The position numbers and the translations under genes were made by a program. DNA of 64,000 nucleotides. Source: an uncultured Aeromonadaceae bacterium (GTDB taxonomy: Bacteria > Pseudomonadota > Gammaproteobacteria > Enterobacterales > Aeromonadaceae). The stretch covers positions 34,269 to 98,268 of the forward strand of contig CAMFKP010000006.1 in assembly GCA_945957385.1 (NCBI GenBank), written 5' to 3'. This document shows, one piece after another, positions 7,214 to 15,831 of the stretch. Below the pieces are notes generated by a model. It was not told the DNA's origin, did no database searches, and saw nothing but the letters and a program-made list of their open reading frames with translations. Each line of letters starts with the position of its first letter. Positions within the stretch are counted from its first letter, which is position 1.

Positions 7214-8353
7214 TTAGAAGTCGTAGCGCGCCGCGATCTGGTAATCATCGGCAGCATCCACCTTCTGTCCGGTGACCGGATCCTTCACCGCCGCGAACGA
7301 GTCGGCCTGCTTGCCATTCAGCCGGTACTCGGCCGCCACACTCAGCCGGCGGTTGAACTTGTAGCTGGCCCCCAGCGTGAGGTAGTCGACGGTATCGGTC
7401 TCGACGCCGTTATTCTTGCCGGCCAGCGCGCCCGAACCCTTCGCCACCTGCCGGTTCCACAGCGACATCAGGCCCACGCCATTGAGAAAGTTGTAACCGA
7501 GTGCCAGTTCATAGCCATCATGGTCATAACCGGGCTTGTACCACGCCTGACCCTGACCGTAACCGACCCCCAGATACCAGCTCTTGTCGTCATAGCGCGC
7601 ATTCAGCGTCCACAGCCGAGCCGTCGGCTGTGCCCCTTGCTGACCCTCATTCCACGAACCACCGAGGTTGAAGGCCGGCGTCCAGCGGTAGACCGTCGCC
7701 ACTCCCCAGGCACTGTTATCCTTGTCGACCGCGCTCTCCTGTTGCGGTTTGCCGGCACTGTCGAGGCTGGTGCAGGTACCATCGGCACAGGTGTCCTGAT
7801 TGGTACGCAGCTTGTAACTCGCCTCGGCCCCCCACTGCTTGTAACTGGCGGCATATTTGAAGATATCCGACGAGCGCTTGGTGCCGAACTTGTCGACACC
7901 GACCCCCAGACCATGGTTGCCATAGCCATCGGTCAGGCTGACATCGGTCCAGCCGGTCACCAGCACGGCTGCCCCATTCTGCCGGCCAAAGGTCAGCGTG
8001 CCCCAGTCGGCATGACTGATGCCGCCAAACGCCAGCCGGGTGGCGACCGTGCTGCCCTTCTCGGTATCGAGGGTCGGCACCGTGCTCGGGCTCGACTTGT
8101 CACCGACGTTCAGTTGCCCCTCGTAACTGCCGATGGCCGTCAGGGTGTCATCGATCTTGCTGCGCCCCTTCAGACCAAAGCGCAGGAAGGTGTTGGATCC
8201 ATACATTTCGCTGTCACGATCATCGCCGAAATAGTGACCGGCATAGGCACGGCCCGTCAGGTCGATGGCCCCATACGGGTTGTTGAGCACGGAAACGGCA
8301 TGCGCCAGCCCTGCAGTGGTGCCCAGCGCCACCGCCAAAATCCACTTTGTCAT
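7214..8353 (-). CDS. Outer-membrane porin in the molybdate group
   Basis: This 379-residue Gram-negative porin has a signal peptide ending near Ala19 (AHA), alternating beta strands throughout, and a C-terminal Phe (Arg-Tyr-Asp-Phe) as needed for barrel insertion. Recognisable porin segments include FLRFGLKG, LAFGGISHADWGTLTFGRQ and YQIAARYDF. A Cys pair in an exposed loop (DTCADGTC, about residue 190) probably forms a disulphide. It follows modA after 56 bp on the same strand with no strong terminator between, so it is probably cotranscribed. I infer a link with molybdate or tungstate entry; this is not an established role for the family. Confidence 0.85.
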   Translation of the reverse strand: MTKWILAVALGTTAGLAHAVSVLNNPYGAIDLTGRAYAGHYFGDDRDSEMYGSNTFLRFGLKGRSKIDDTLTAIGSYEGQLNVGDKSSPSTVPTLDTEKGSTVATRLAFGGISHADWGTLTFGRQNGAAVLVTGWTDVSLTDGYGNHGLGVGVDKFGTKRSSDIFKYAASYKQWGAEASYKLRTNQDTCADGTCTSLDSAGKPQQESAVDKDNSAWGVATVYRWTPAFNLGGSWNEGQQGAQPTARLWTLNARYDDKSWYLGVGYGQGQAWYKPGYDHDGYELALGYNFLNGVGLMSLWNRQVAKGSGALAGKNNGVETDTVDYLTLGASYKFNRRLSVAAEYRLNGKQADSFAAVKDPVTGQKVDAADDYQIAARYDF

Positions 8354-8409
8354 AATTAATCCCTTACTTATTCAGAAGACAGAATCCAAGCACGCGGTTC
8401 AGCGCCGCA

Positions 8410-9159
8410 TTACAACAGGTAGCCGTAGCGCAACATCACCGCCTTGGCGGCGTCGGTCCGCAGGTAGGCCAGCAGCGCGGTGGCCGCCGGATTGTCCTCA
8501 CCCTTTTTCAGCAGCACGGCATCCTGGTACAGCGGGGCATAGAGGTCATGGGGTACCAGCCACATCGAGCCCTTGGTCACCTTGCCATCCTTGTAAACCT
8601 GGGACAGCGCGATAAAACCCAGCTCGGCGTTACCGCTGTCAATGAACTGCTTGGTCTGGGAGATGTTGTCGCCCTGCACGAAACGCGGCTGCAGTTTGGT
8701 CGTCAGCCCGAGCTTGCCCAGCGTCTCCATCGCCGCCTGGCCGTACGGTGCAATCTTCGGGTTACCCAATGCCAGATGGGCAAAGGTGCCGTTGCGCAAC
8801 ACGCTGCCGTTGCCATCGATCAGCGCCGCATCGGCCGACCAGAGCACCAGCTGCCCACGGGCATAGGTGAACTGGGTGTCAGCCAGCGCCAGCTCGGCCT
8901 TGACCAGTTTCTTCGGCGTCTTGTTGTCGGCGCTGATCATCACCTCGAACGGCGCCCCATTCTGGATTTGGGTAAACAGCTGGCCGGTGGCCCCGGAGGT
9001 AATCGTCACGGTATGGGCGGTCGCCTTGGTGAAACCGGCGACGATCTCCTGCAGCGGAGCGAGGAAGTTGGCCGCCACCGCCACCTTGACGTCATCGGCA
9101 TGCACCGAGAGGGAGGTGAGCAGTAACAGACCGAACAGCGAGCGGGAAGTCAGTTTCAT
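8410..9159 (-). CDS. modA: ModA, periplasmic molybdate-binding protein
   Basis: This 249-residue protein has a short signal peptide (LFGLLLLTSLSVHA) and then the ModA signature VKVAVAANFLAPLQEIVAGF. The SGATGQLFTQIQNGAPFEVMISAD segment contributes oxyanion-binding Ser and backbone contacts, with GNPKIAPYGQAA further on. It captures molybdate for the ModBC transporter. I started it at the Met at 9159, next to a purine-rich ribosome site and directly before the signal peptide. A ModE-like box lies 35 bp upstream. No modB or modC follows; the next gene is a porin, so the permease and ATPase must be elsewhere. Confidence 0.92.
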   Translation of the reverse strand: MKLTSRSLFGLLLLTSLSVHADDVKVAVAANFLAPLQEIVAGFTKATAHTVTITSGATGQLFTQIQNGAPFEVMISADNKTPKKLVKAELALADTQFTYARGQLVLWSADAALIDGNGSVLRNGTFAHLALGNPKIAPYGQAAMETLGKLGLTTKLQPRFVQGDNISQTKQFIDSGNAELGFIALSQVYKDGKVTKGSMWLVPHDLYAPLYQDAVLLKKGEDNPAATALLAYLRTDAAKAVMLRYGYLL

Positions 9160-9193
9160 CTTATGGTTCCTTCTTGTTGGCTTATTGTCATTG

Positions 9194-9219
9194 TCGCTAT
9201 CCCGTTGTGGACATAACGA
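9194..9219 (-). promoter_or_regulatory. Putative ModE box upstream of modA
   Basis: The dyad reads TCGCTAT - 12 bases - ATAACGA, with 7-base arms that are complementary except at one position. Spacing and arm sequence fit the E. coli modA operator (CGTTAT - 12 - ATAACG). It ends 35 bp before the modA start codon, where a ModE-molybdate complex could block transcription. Confidence 0.6.
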
Positions 9220-9449
9220 CAACCGCCACGACCGACCAGCACTGGCACGGCAGCCGACATCCGGCTATCTCGGCGCGCATACAGCGCCGCTCTGGCCACG
9301 AGAAGCGCGCTATAACGCCCATCTCATCGGATATTGACACCTTGTCCGGCGCTGGTCGGGAGCAGGGCCGCATCCTGCGTCCGCTCCCGATCCCGGCGTG
9401 TGCAGTACAGGCGTTGCAAATTTGGCACCATAACGCCGGCAATAAAAAA

Positions 9450-9482
9450 ACCGGCCCCGGGCAGTGCTGCCTCGGGGCCGGT
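9450..9482 (-). terminator. Intrinsic terminator of ohr
   Basis: A long GC-rich stem ACCGGCCCCG...CGGGGCCGGT has an inner GGCAG/CTGCC extension. On the minus strand it is followed by six or more T residues, 30 bp after the ohr stop codon. Confidence 0.8.
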
Positions 9483-9511
9483 CGATACGGCTGCGCAGGG
9501 GGAGGAGCGCG

Positions 9512-9931
9512 TTACAACGGCTGGCCGTTGACGCTCAGCGTCACCGCTATGTTGCCGCGCGTCGCATTGGAGTAGGGGCAAACCTGATGGGCACTGGCGA
9601 CCAGTGCACGCGCCGTCTCCGCCGGCAGATCGAGAGTCACCGCCAGCGCCACGCTGAGCGCAAAGCCGCTGGCGGCCTGATGTAGACCGACGTCAGCCGT
9701 CACGGGCGCCGTCGTCAACGCCAGCTGTTGCTGCTTGGCGACAAACAGGATGGCATTGGAAAAACAGGCCGCATAACCGGCGGCGAACAGCTGCTCCGGA
9801 TTGGTTGCGGTGCCGCTGCCACCGAGGGCTTTCGGGTAGGCCAGATCCAGGGCCAGCAAGCCATCGTCGCTGGCGACATGGCCCTGACGGCCGGAGGTGG
9901 CGGTGGCGCGGGTTTGATACAGGCTCGTCAT
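9512..9931 (-). CDS. ohr: Ohr, organic hydroperoxide resistance peroxidase
   Basis: This 139-residue OsmC/Ohr-family protein has both catalytic cysteines: Cys56 in GYAACFSNA and Cys118 in HQVCPYSNATRGN. The N-terminal arginine-containing strand and the NPEQLFAAGYAACF helix are typical of the Ohr rather than the OsmC branch. It reduces organic hydroperoxides using lipoylated proteins. It is divergent from the MarR/OhrR gene, and the spacer carries OhrR-type operator repeats, which supports regulation by peroxide-sensing OhrR. Confidence 0.9.
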   Translation of the reverse strand: MTSLYQTRATATSGRQGHVASDDGLLALDLAYPKALGGSGTATNPEQLFAAGYAACFSNAILFVAKQQQLALTTAPVTADVGLHQAASGFALSVALAVTLDLPAETARALVASAHQVCPYSNATRGNIAVTLSVNGQPL

Positions 9932-9960
9932 AGTATTGTCCTCATAACGGATTTAAAAAT

Positions 9961-9983
9961 CACACAATTAAATTGCACACAAC
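9961..9983. promoter_or_regulatory. OhrR-type operator, ohr side
   Basis: The sequence CACACAATTAAATTGCACAC contains the dyad CAATTAAATTG, close to the AT-rich palindrome bound by OhrR proteins. It lies about 30 bp before the ohr start. Confidence 0.6.
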
Positions 9984-10022
9984 TTACTTCCCGCTCTTTA
10001 TAACTGCGGATTACAATGAACG

Positions 10023-10044
10023 CAATAAGATTGCACACAATTTA
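10023..10044. promoter_or_regulatory. OhrR-type operator, ohrR side
   Basis: A second related repeat, AAGATTGCACACAATTTATT, shares TTGCACACAA with the first and lies 12 bp before the ohrR ATG. Binding here would give autoregulation. Confidence 0.55.
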
Positions 10045-10055
10045 TTGAGGACGCG

Positions 10056-10496
10056 ATGACTCCGTCAGATGAACTGCTGCCGCTGGAACGACAGATCTGT
10101 TTTGCGCTGTATAGCGCCACCAATGCGCTGATCCGCGCCTATCGCCCCTGGTTGGAGGCCCTGGATCTGACCTATCCGCAATACCTGGTAATGCTGGTGC
10201 TTTGGCAGCAGCAGGGGGTCAGCGTCAAACAGCTGGGCGAACAGCTGCACCTGGACTCCGGCACCCTGACGCCATTACTGAAGCGGCTGGAAGGCAAAGG
10301 CCTGGTCAGTCGAGGACGTAGCGAGGAGGACGAGCGGGTGCGGGTGCTGACCCTGACCAGCGAGGGCGAAGCACTGCGCAGTGCGGCGGCACGGATCCCG
10401 GCCGAATTGCGCTGCCAGCTGTCACTCTCCGACGAGGCGTTGCGCAGCCTCAAGGCCAGCTGCGACGCTCTGACGGCCGACCTGCTGGCCAACTGA
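10056..10496 (+). CDS. ohrR: OhrR, MarR-family peroxide-sensing repressor
   Basis: This 146-residue MarR-family winged-helix protein has a reactive cysteine at position 15 (QICFALYSA), the conserved redox sensor of OhrR. The recognition helix LDSGTLTPLLKRLEGKGLV (about residues 66-85) and the wing GRSEEDERVRVLTLT follow. Oxidation of the Cys by organic hydroperoxides releases it from DNA. It is divergent from ohr with two matching operator repeats between. The ATG follows a GAGG site. Confidence 0.9.
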   Translation: MTPSDELLPLERQICFALYSATNALIRAYRPWLEALDLTYPQYLVMLVLWQQQGVSVKQLGEQLHLDSGTLTPLLKRLEGKGLVSRGRSEEDERVRVLTLTSEGEALRSAAARIPAELRCQLSLSDEALRSLKASCDALTADLLAN

Positions 10497-10508
10497 GCGC
10501 AGATAACA

Positions 10509-10555
10509 CAACACCGGCACAAGGCCGGTGTTGGCAGGGCTGCCACAGGCAGCCC
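10509..10555. terminator. Two tandem hairpins between ohrR and glmS
   Basis: The first hairpin has arms CAACACCGGC and GCCGGTGTTG with a short loop. The second, GGGCTGCC-ACA-GGCAGCCC (10537-10555), is perfect. They lie between convergent genes and probably terminate both. The segment downstream of glmS, where Tn7-like elements insert, holds only these hairpins. Confidence 0.65.
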
Positions 10556-10575
10556 GATTTGGCTGATCGGGTGAC

Positions 10576-12405
10576 TTATTCCACCGTCACCGATTTGGCC
10601 AGGTTGCGCGGCTGGTCGACGTCGGTGCCCTTGATGATGGCGACGTGGTAGGAGAGCAGCTGCAGCGGCAACGTGTAGACGATCGGGGCGATCAGCTCGT
10701 CGACCTTCGGCATCGGCATCACGCGCATGGTGGCATCGGAACGGAAACCGGCCTCCTGATCGGCGAAGACATACAGGATACCGCCGCGGGCGCGCACCTC
10801 TTCGACGTTGGACTTCAGCTTCTCCAGCAGCTCGTTGTTCGGCGCGACGACGATGATCGGCATATCGGCATCGATCAGCGCCAGCGGGCCATGCTTCAAC
10901 TCACCGGCGGCGTAGGCCTCGGCATGGATGTAGCTGATCTCCTTGAGCTTGAGGGCCCCCTCCATCGCGATGGGGTACTGGCTGCCACGGCCGAGGAACA
11001 AGCTGTTGTGCTTGTTGGCAAACTCTTCGGCCAGGCTCTGGATCTGCTTGTCCAGCGCCAGCGCACTCTTCACCTGATGCGGCAGGTTGCGCAGCGCAGC
11101 GACCAGCGCCGTCTCGCCGGCGGCATGCAGGTTGCCACGGCAGACCCCGATCGACCCCACCAGCATCAGCAGGCCGGCCAACTGGGTGGTGAACGCCTTG
11201 GTCGACGCCACGCCGATTTCCGCCCCGGCGCGAGTCATGAACGCCAGGTCCGATTCCCGTACCAGCGAGGAGCCCGGTACGTTGCAGATCGCCAGGCTCG
11301 ACATGTAGCCGGACTCCTTGGCCAGACGCAGCGCCGCCAGGGTATCGGCGGTCTCACCGGACTGCGACAGCGTGACCAGCAGCGAACCAGGGCGTGTGAC
11401 CGACTTGCGATAGCGGTACTCGGAGGCGATCTCGACGTTACAGGTGACACCGGCCAGCTCCTCAAACCAGTAGCGCGCCACCATGCCGGAGTGGTAGGAG
11501 GTGCCGCAGGCCACGATCTGCACATGTTCGACGCGGGAGAAGATGTCGCGCGCGCCGTTACCGAACGCCTCCGGTACCAGATGGTCGCCACTTAAGCGCC
11601 CTTCCAGCGTGTTGACCAGCGCGGCCGGCTGCTCGTAGATCTCCTTGAGCATGTAGTGGCGGTATTCTCCCTTGTCACCGGCATCGTGCGACAGCTCGGA
11701 CTCCTGCTCGGCGCGCTGCACCAGCTGACCGTTGACGTCGAAAATCCGCACATCGCGACGGGTCACTTCGGCCACATCGCCCTCTTCCAGGAACTGGAAG
11801 CGGCGGGTTACCGGCAGCAACGCCATCTGATCCGAGGCGACGAAGTTCTCGCCGATGCCACGGCCGATCACCAGCGGCGAACCGGAACGGGCCACCACCA
11901 TCCGCTCCGGATCGGCACAGTCGATCAGCACGGTACCGTAGGCACCGCGCAACTCCTTGACCGCCTGTTGCAAGGCCACCAGCAGGCTGGGCGCCGTCTT
12001 GCGGTAATGGTGCACCAGATGCACGATCACCTCGGTATCGGTCTGGGAGACAAACTCGTAGCCCAGCCCCTTGAGTTTCTCACGCAGCACTTCGTGGTTC
12101 TCGATGATGCCGTTGTGCACCACCGCCAGCGTGCCGGAGATGTGGGGGTGGGCATTGCCTTCCGACGGTTCGCCGTGGGTGGCCCAGCGGGTATGGGCGA
12201 TACCGGTGCCGCCCTGTAACGGCGCGGCCTCCAGCGCTGCGGCCAACTCCTGCACCTTGCCCAGACGGCGGGTGCGTTGCAGCTGGCCGTCATGAATCAC
12301 GGCGACGCCGGCAGAGTCATAGCCACGGTATTCCAGACGCCGCAACCCCTCGACCAGAATGTCCACCACATCGCGTTGGGCAACCGCCCCGACTATTCCA
12401 CACAT
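10576..12405 (-). CDS. glmS: GlmS, glucosamine-6-phosphate synthase
   Basis: This 609-residue protein is full length for the family. It starts Met-Cys-Gly-Ile-Val-Gly, with the N-terminal Cys as the glutamine amidotransferase nucleophile. The glutaminase domain covers about residues 1-240. Two SIS isomerase domains follow, with [30 protein letters not shown] and [36 protein letters not shown], ending in Lys-Ser-Val-Thr-Val-Glu. It makes glucosamine-6-phosphate from fructose-6-phosphate and glutamine, the first step to UDP-GlcNAc. It lies 26 bp after a DeoR-family gene on the same strand. Confidence 0.97.
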   Translation of the reverse strand: MCGIVGAVAQRDVVDILVEGLRRLEYRGYDSAGVAVIHDGQLQRTRRLGKVQELAAALEAAPLQGGTGIAHTRWATHGEPSEGNAHPHISGTLAVVHNGIIENHEVLREKLKGLGYEFVSQTDTEVIVHLVHHYRKTAPSLLVALQQAVKELRGAYGTVLIDCADPERMVVARSGSPLVIGRGIGENFVASDQMALLPVTRRFQFLEEGDVAEVTRRDVRIFDVNGQLVQRAEQESELSHDAGDKGEYRHYMLKEIYEQPAALVNTLEGRLSGDHLVPEAFGNGARDIFSRVEHVQIVACGTSYHSGMVARYWFEELAGVTCNVEIASEYRYRKSVTRPGSLLVTLSQSGETADTLAALRLAKESGYMSSLAICNVPGSSLVRESDLAFMTRAGAEIGVASTKAFTTQLAGLLMLVGSIGVCRGNLHAAGETALVAALRNLPHQVKSALALDKQIQSLAEEFANKHNSLFLGRGSQYPIAMEGALKLKEISYIHAEAYAAGELKHGPLALIDADMPIIVVAPNNELLEKLKSNVEEVRARGGILYVFADQEAGFRSDATMRVMPMPKVDELIAPIVYTLPLQLLSYHVAIIKGTDVDQPRNLAKSVTVE

Positions 12406-12431
12406 GCTCGTATTCCTTGTTGTTCGCTTTA

Positions 12432-13214
12432 TTAGACAGGGACGGGGACACAGATCACCTGCACCCCCTGTTGTTCGATTTGCTGGCGCAGCGCCGGCGC
12501 CAGGCCGTCATCGGTAATCAAAATGTGAATGCGGCTCCACGGCAGCTCGAGGTTCGGGATCTTGCGCCCGACCTTGTGCGACTCGGCCAGCACGATCACC
12601 TCGCGTGCCACCTCGGCCATCACCCGGGATAACCCCACCAGCTCGTTGAACGTGGTGGTGCCACGCAACGGATCTATGCCGGCAGCGCCGATGAACAGCT
12701 GGTCAAAATCATAGGAGCGCAGCACCTGTTCGGCGACCTGGCCCTGAAACGCTTCGGAGTGCGGATCCCAGGTGCCCCCGGTCATCAGCAGCGTCGGTTC
12801 GTTCTCCAGCTCGCGCAACGCGGCGGCTACCGCCAGCGAGTTGGTCATCACCACCAGGCCACGGCGTTTCGCCAGCTCGGGGATCAACGCCGCCGTGGTG
12901 CTGCCGGAGTCAATGATCAGACGGTTGTGGTCGCGGATCAGCGCCGCCGCGGCGCGGCCCAATGCTAACTTTCGTTTCGAAACCTCGTCCTCTTCCACCA
13001 CCGGCGGTACCAGTTCGCTCGGCACCGGCACGGCACCGCCGTAGCGGCGCAGCAGCAGGCCGTTCTTCTCCAGTTCGGCCAGATCCTTGCGAATCGTCAC
13101 TTCCGAGGTCTCGAACAGCCGCGCCAGTTCATCGACGCTCAGCTCACCGCGTTCACCCAGCAGGGTGATGATGGCGTGACGGCGTTGTTGGGTATTACGC
13201 TTGCTGATGGTCAT
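12432..13214 (-). CDS. DeoR/GlpR-family regulator of the glmS operon
   Basis: This 260-residue protein has the DeoR-family HTH ([36 protein letters not shown], about residues 25-60) and the C-terminal sugar-phosphate-sensing domain ([38 protein letters not shown]). I prefer the ATG at 13214 over 13223 because the protein then begins like relatives (SKRNTQQRR). It lies directly upstream of glmS, a common gammaproteobacterial arrangement, so it probably responds to an amino-sugar phosphate. Copies of TTCGAAACGAAA at and near its start suggest autoregulation. Confidence 0.85.
   Translation of the reverse strand: MTISKRNTQQRRHAIITLLGERGELSVDELARLFETSEVTIRKDLAELEKNGLLLRRYGGAVPVPSELVPPVVEEDEVSKRKLALGRAAAALIRDHNRLIIDSGSTTAALIPELAKRRGLVVMTNSLAVAAALRELENEPTLLMTGGTWDPHSEAFQGQVAEQVLRSYDFDQLFIGAAGIDPLRGTTTFNELVGLSRVMAEVAREVIVLAESHKVGRKIPNLELPWSRIHILITDDGLAPALRQQIEQQGVQVICVPVPV
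12970..12981 (-). promoter_or_regulatory. Intragenic copy of the DeoR-type motif
   Basis: On the minus strand this reads TTCGAAACGAAA, identical to the two upstream copies but inside the coding sequence (Ser-Lys-Arg-Lys region). It could act as a secondary operator about 240 bp into the gene, or be coincidental. Confidence 0.4.
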
Positions 13215-13222
13215 ATCAATCA

Positions 13223-13266
13223 TTCGAAACGAAACAGTGCGCCGAGTATATGCTTTCGAAACGAAA
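13223..13266. promoter_or_regulatory. Two direct DeoR-type operator copies
   Basis: TTCGAAACGAAA occurs at 13223-13234 and 13255-13266, 32 bp apart start to start (about three helical turns). The first touches the start region of the DeoR-family gene. A weaker half copy, TCGAAACCAA, follows near 13275. The spacer is shared with divergent creB. Confidence 0.6.
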
Positions 13267-13371
13267 GATCAAGTCGAAACCAAGCCGATAGTTCGACATG
13301 CGGGCCATGGCTGCCGTTTCTGCCGACACCATGCTAACGTGAGCGCCAGGATCCTCACGGAACAGAGCCTG

Positions 13372-14055
13372 ATGTCGCCACATACCGTCTGGCTGGTGGA
13401 AGATGACGCCGCCATCGCCGAAACCCTGATCTACAGCCTGGAAACCGACGGCTTTGCCGTGCGCTGGTTTGACCGTGGCTTGCCGCTGCTGGCCGCCCTC
13501 GACACCGCGGCGCCGGAATTCGTGATCCTCGATGTCGGCCTGCCGGATATCGGTGGCTTCGAGCTGTGCCGGCGTCTGCGCCAGATCAGCAGCGTGCCGC
13601 TGTTGTTTCTCACCGCGCGCAGTGACGAGATCGATCGCCTGCTGGGGCTGGAAATCGGCGCCGATGACTATGTCGCCAAACCCTTCTCGCCGCGCGAAGT
13701 CTCGGCACGGGTGCGCACCATATTGCGCCGTGCCCGGCCTGTTGCGCCGACACAAACCGCCTCACCGCCCCACCTCTTCCAGCTGGATGAGGCCCGCGCC
13801 AGCATCCAGTATCAGGGACAGCACCTGAGCCTAACCCGCTATGAATACCTGCTGCTGAAGTGGCTGCTGCAACACCCCGGCCATGTCTTCTCGCGCCAGC
13901 AGCTGCTGGACCATGTCTGGCAGGATGGCGGAGACAGCCTGGATCGCACGGTCGACACCCACATCAAGACACTGCGCGCCAAATTGAAGGCCATCGATGC
14001 GGAGGCCAATCCGATTCTGACCCACCGGGGTCTGGGATATAGCCTGTGCGCGTGA
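13372..14055 (+). CDS. creB: CreB (BlrA-type) response regulator
   Basis: This 227-residue OmpR-family regulator has the acidic pocket ED-D (residues 10-12), phospho-acceptor Asp54 in VILDVGLPD, switch Thr in FLTAR, and Lys in YVAKPFSPRE. The C-terminal winged helix contains LTRYEYLLLKWLLQHPGHVFSRQQLLDHVW and DRTVDTHIKTLRAKL. ATG 13372 starts directly before the first beta strand. creC overlaps its end by 10 bp. In Aeromonas the orthologous BlrAB system controls chromosomal beta-lactamases through TTCAC direct repeats; one such repeat lies before creD here. Confidence 0.9.
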   Translation: MSPHTVWLVEDDAAIAETLIYSLETDGFAVRWFDRGLPLLAALDTAAPEFVILDVGLPDIGGFELCRRLRQISSVPLLFLTARSDEIDRLLGLEIGADDYVAKPFSPREVSARVRTILRRARPVAPTQTASPPHLFQLDEARASIQYQGQHLSLTRYEYLLLKWLLQHPGHVFSRQQLLDHVWQDGGDSLDRTVDTHIKTLRAKLKAIDAEANPILTHRGLGYSLCA

Positions 14056-15515
14056 GTCTGGGGCTGCGGGTCTTGCTCGGCTTTTTTTTGCTGCTGGCCA
14101 TCGGCGGCTGGTGTCTGCTGGCGATCGTGGTGCAGGAAGTCAAACCCGGCGTGCGCCGCGCCACCGAAGCCGGCATGGTCGATCAGGCACGGCTGCTGGC
14201 CGAGCTAGTGAGCGCCGATCTCGGTGCCCGGCCGCCGAGCCGCGCGGCGTTGGCTGACAGTGCGCTGGCCCGCGCCGTGCACAACGCGCAAGCCAGCCCG
14301 CTGAGTGCGCAAATCGATGGTCTGCGTAAACAGACGCTGGATACCCGGATCTATGTCACCGACCGCGATGGCATCGTCATCTTCGACTCCAGCGGCCGCC
14401 ACCTAGGTGCCGACTTCTCGCGCTGGAACGATGTTTATCTGACGCTGCGAGGCCAGTATGGAGCCCGCAGCAGCCGCGATGATCCGGCCGACGACAGCAG
14501 CTCGGTGATGTATGTCGCCGCCCCGCTGCGCCAGCACGGCACCATCGTCGGGGTGCTGACGGTGGCCAAACCCAATCGCGCGCTGGCACCAGTGATCGCC
14601 CGCAGCGAACATAAGTTGCAGTGGACCGCCCTGGGCCTGCTGGCAACGGCACTGCTGGTCGGCGCCACCCTGGTCTGGTGGCTGAACCGTTCGATCCGCC
14701 GCCTGGAGGCCTACGCCCATGCGGTACGGCGCGGCGAGGCCGTCAGCCTGCCGGCGCTGGACAGCCCGGAGCTGGCAAGACTGGGAACCGCGCTGGAGCA
14801 GATGCGCCGGCAGCTTGATGGCAAGGCCTATGTCGAACAGTACGTGCACAGCCTGACCCATGAGCTGAAAAGCCCGTTGGCCGCCGCCCGCGCCGCCGGC
14901 GAGCTGCTGCTGGAGAACCCGCCGCCACCGGTGGCACGCCGCTTCGTGCTCAGCATCGGCGAACAAGTGGCGCGCATGCAGCACCTGATCGATCGCCTGT
15001 TGCAACTGGCCAGTCTGGAATCCAGACCGCCACTGACGCTGACGCCGCAGCCACTGGCCACACTGGTACAGTCCCAGGTCGCGCTGGCGCAGCCTGCCGC
15101 CGCTCGCCGGCAGCAGCAGATCCGCTGCCAGCTGGCCGCAGCGACCGTGGCCGCCGATGCGCTGCTGCTGGGCCAGGCCATCGCCAGCCTGCTGGATAAT
15201 GCACTCGACTTCGCCCCCGACCAGAGCGTGATCCAGATTATTGGGCAGCATCAGGATGGTGGTTATCTGCTGACCCTCATCGATGATGGCCCCGGCATCC
15301 CGGACTACGCGTTGCCGCGGCTGTTTGAACGCTTCTATTCGCTGCCCCGTCCGCAACACGGCAAGAGCAGCGGCCTGGGACTGAGTTTTGTCCGTGAGGT
15401 CGTCGAACGTCATCAGGGAAGCATTGCCATCGACAACCGTAGCGATGGCCACAGCGGGGCCTGCGTCCGCTTGTGGTTGCCAGTGGCCACCGCGTCGCAG
15501 ATCGTGGCGGATTAA
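14046..15515 (+). CDS. creC: CreC (BlrB-type) sensor histidine kinase
   Basis: This 489-residue protein begins with GTG inside the creB end (10-bp overlap). It has a transmembrane segment at about residues 8-30, a periplasmic sensor domain, a second transmembrane segment at about 192-213, and a HAMP linker. The phosphorylated His272 lies in SLTHELKSPLAAARAAGELLL. An ATPase domain follows with N box LLDNALDFAP, G1 DDGPGIP and G2 GLGLSFV. It pairs with CreB. Length and order match E. coli CreC. Confidence 0.9.
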   Translation: MRVSLGLRVLLGFFLLLAIGGWCLLAIVVQEVKPGVRRATEAGMVDQARLLAELVSADLGARPPSRAALADSALARAVHNAQASPLSAQIDGLRKQTLDTRIYVTDRDGIVIFDSSGRHLGADFSRWNDVYLTLRGQYGARSSRDDPADDSSSVMYVAAPLRQHGTIVGVLTVAKPNRALAPVIARSEHKLQWTALGLLATALLVGATLVWWLNRSIRRLEAYAHAVRRGEAVSLPALDSPELARLGTALEQMRRQLDGKAYVEQYVHSLTHELKSPLAAARAAGELLLENPPPPVARRFVLSIGEQVARMQHLIDRLLQLASLESRPPLTLTPQPLATLVQSQVALAQPAAARRQQQIRCQLAAATVAADALLLGQAIASLLDNALDFAPDQSVIQIIGQHQDGGYLLTLIDDGPGIPDYALPRLFERFYSLPRPQHGKSSGLGLSFVREVVERHQGSIAIDNRSDGHSGACVRLWLPVATASQIVAD

Positions 15516-15831
15516 TTATTTCCAGCACGGCATAACCCATTAAATTCGCAGTCTTTGTCTTGCGCAAAATGGATTATTTCATGTGCAATCAAAATAAATT
15601 AACCCTTTATTATCAGATAGATAAACAAAAACAATAACCGCGCATTTTATTCACTTCACGACGATTTAATTATTTCAGCGCCATCAACAGCAGTGCGCAC
15701 TACCTATTTCCCGCCCCCTGTCATCGTTGACAGGGTCATTATTTTCACGACTTCACACTCCCTTCACCGGACCTCATCACGCCTGCACATCACCACGGCA
15801 AGCTGGCTGGGTCGAACTCAAGGAGGGAATC
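15516..15831. other. creC-creD spacer
   Basis: This 316-bp AT-rich region presumably carries the creD promoter. It contains the CreB-type direct repeat at 15752-15767 and several other single TTCAC copies (near 15651 and 15744). A GGAGG ribosome site sits before creD. Confidence 0.5.
15752..15767 (+). promoter_or_regulatory. CreB/BlrA box (cre tag) upstream of creD
   Basis: TTCACACTCCCTTCAC is an exact match to the consensus TTCAC-6-TTCAC of CreB and BlrA binding sites. A further TTCAC lies three bases upstream. It is 65 bp before the creD ATG, as expected for activation. Confidence 0.75.

Larger units (their letters stand above)
9160..9511. other. Intergenic region, modA promoter / ohr 3' side
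   Basis: This 352-bp spacer holds a ModE-like box close to modA and the ohr terminator near 9450-9482. Between them is GC-rich sequence with a small CGGCGC hairpin near 9271. I see no coding sequence in it. Confidence 0.5.

Noticed and set aside
10497..10575. Possible Tn7-like insertion downstream of glmS
   Set aside because: The segment holds only two hairpins and then ohrR. There are no transposase genes or end repeats.
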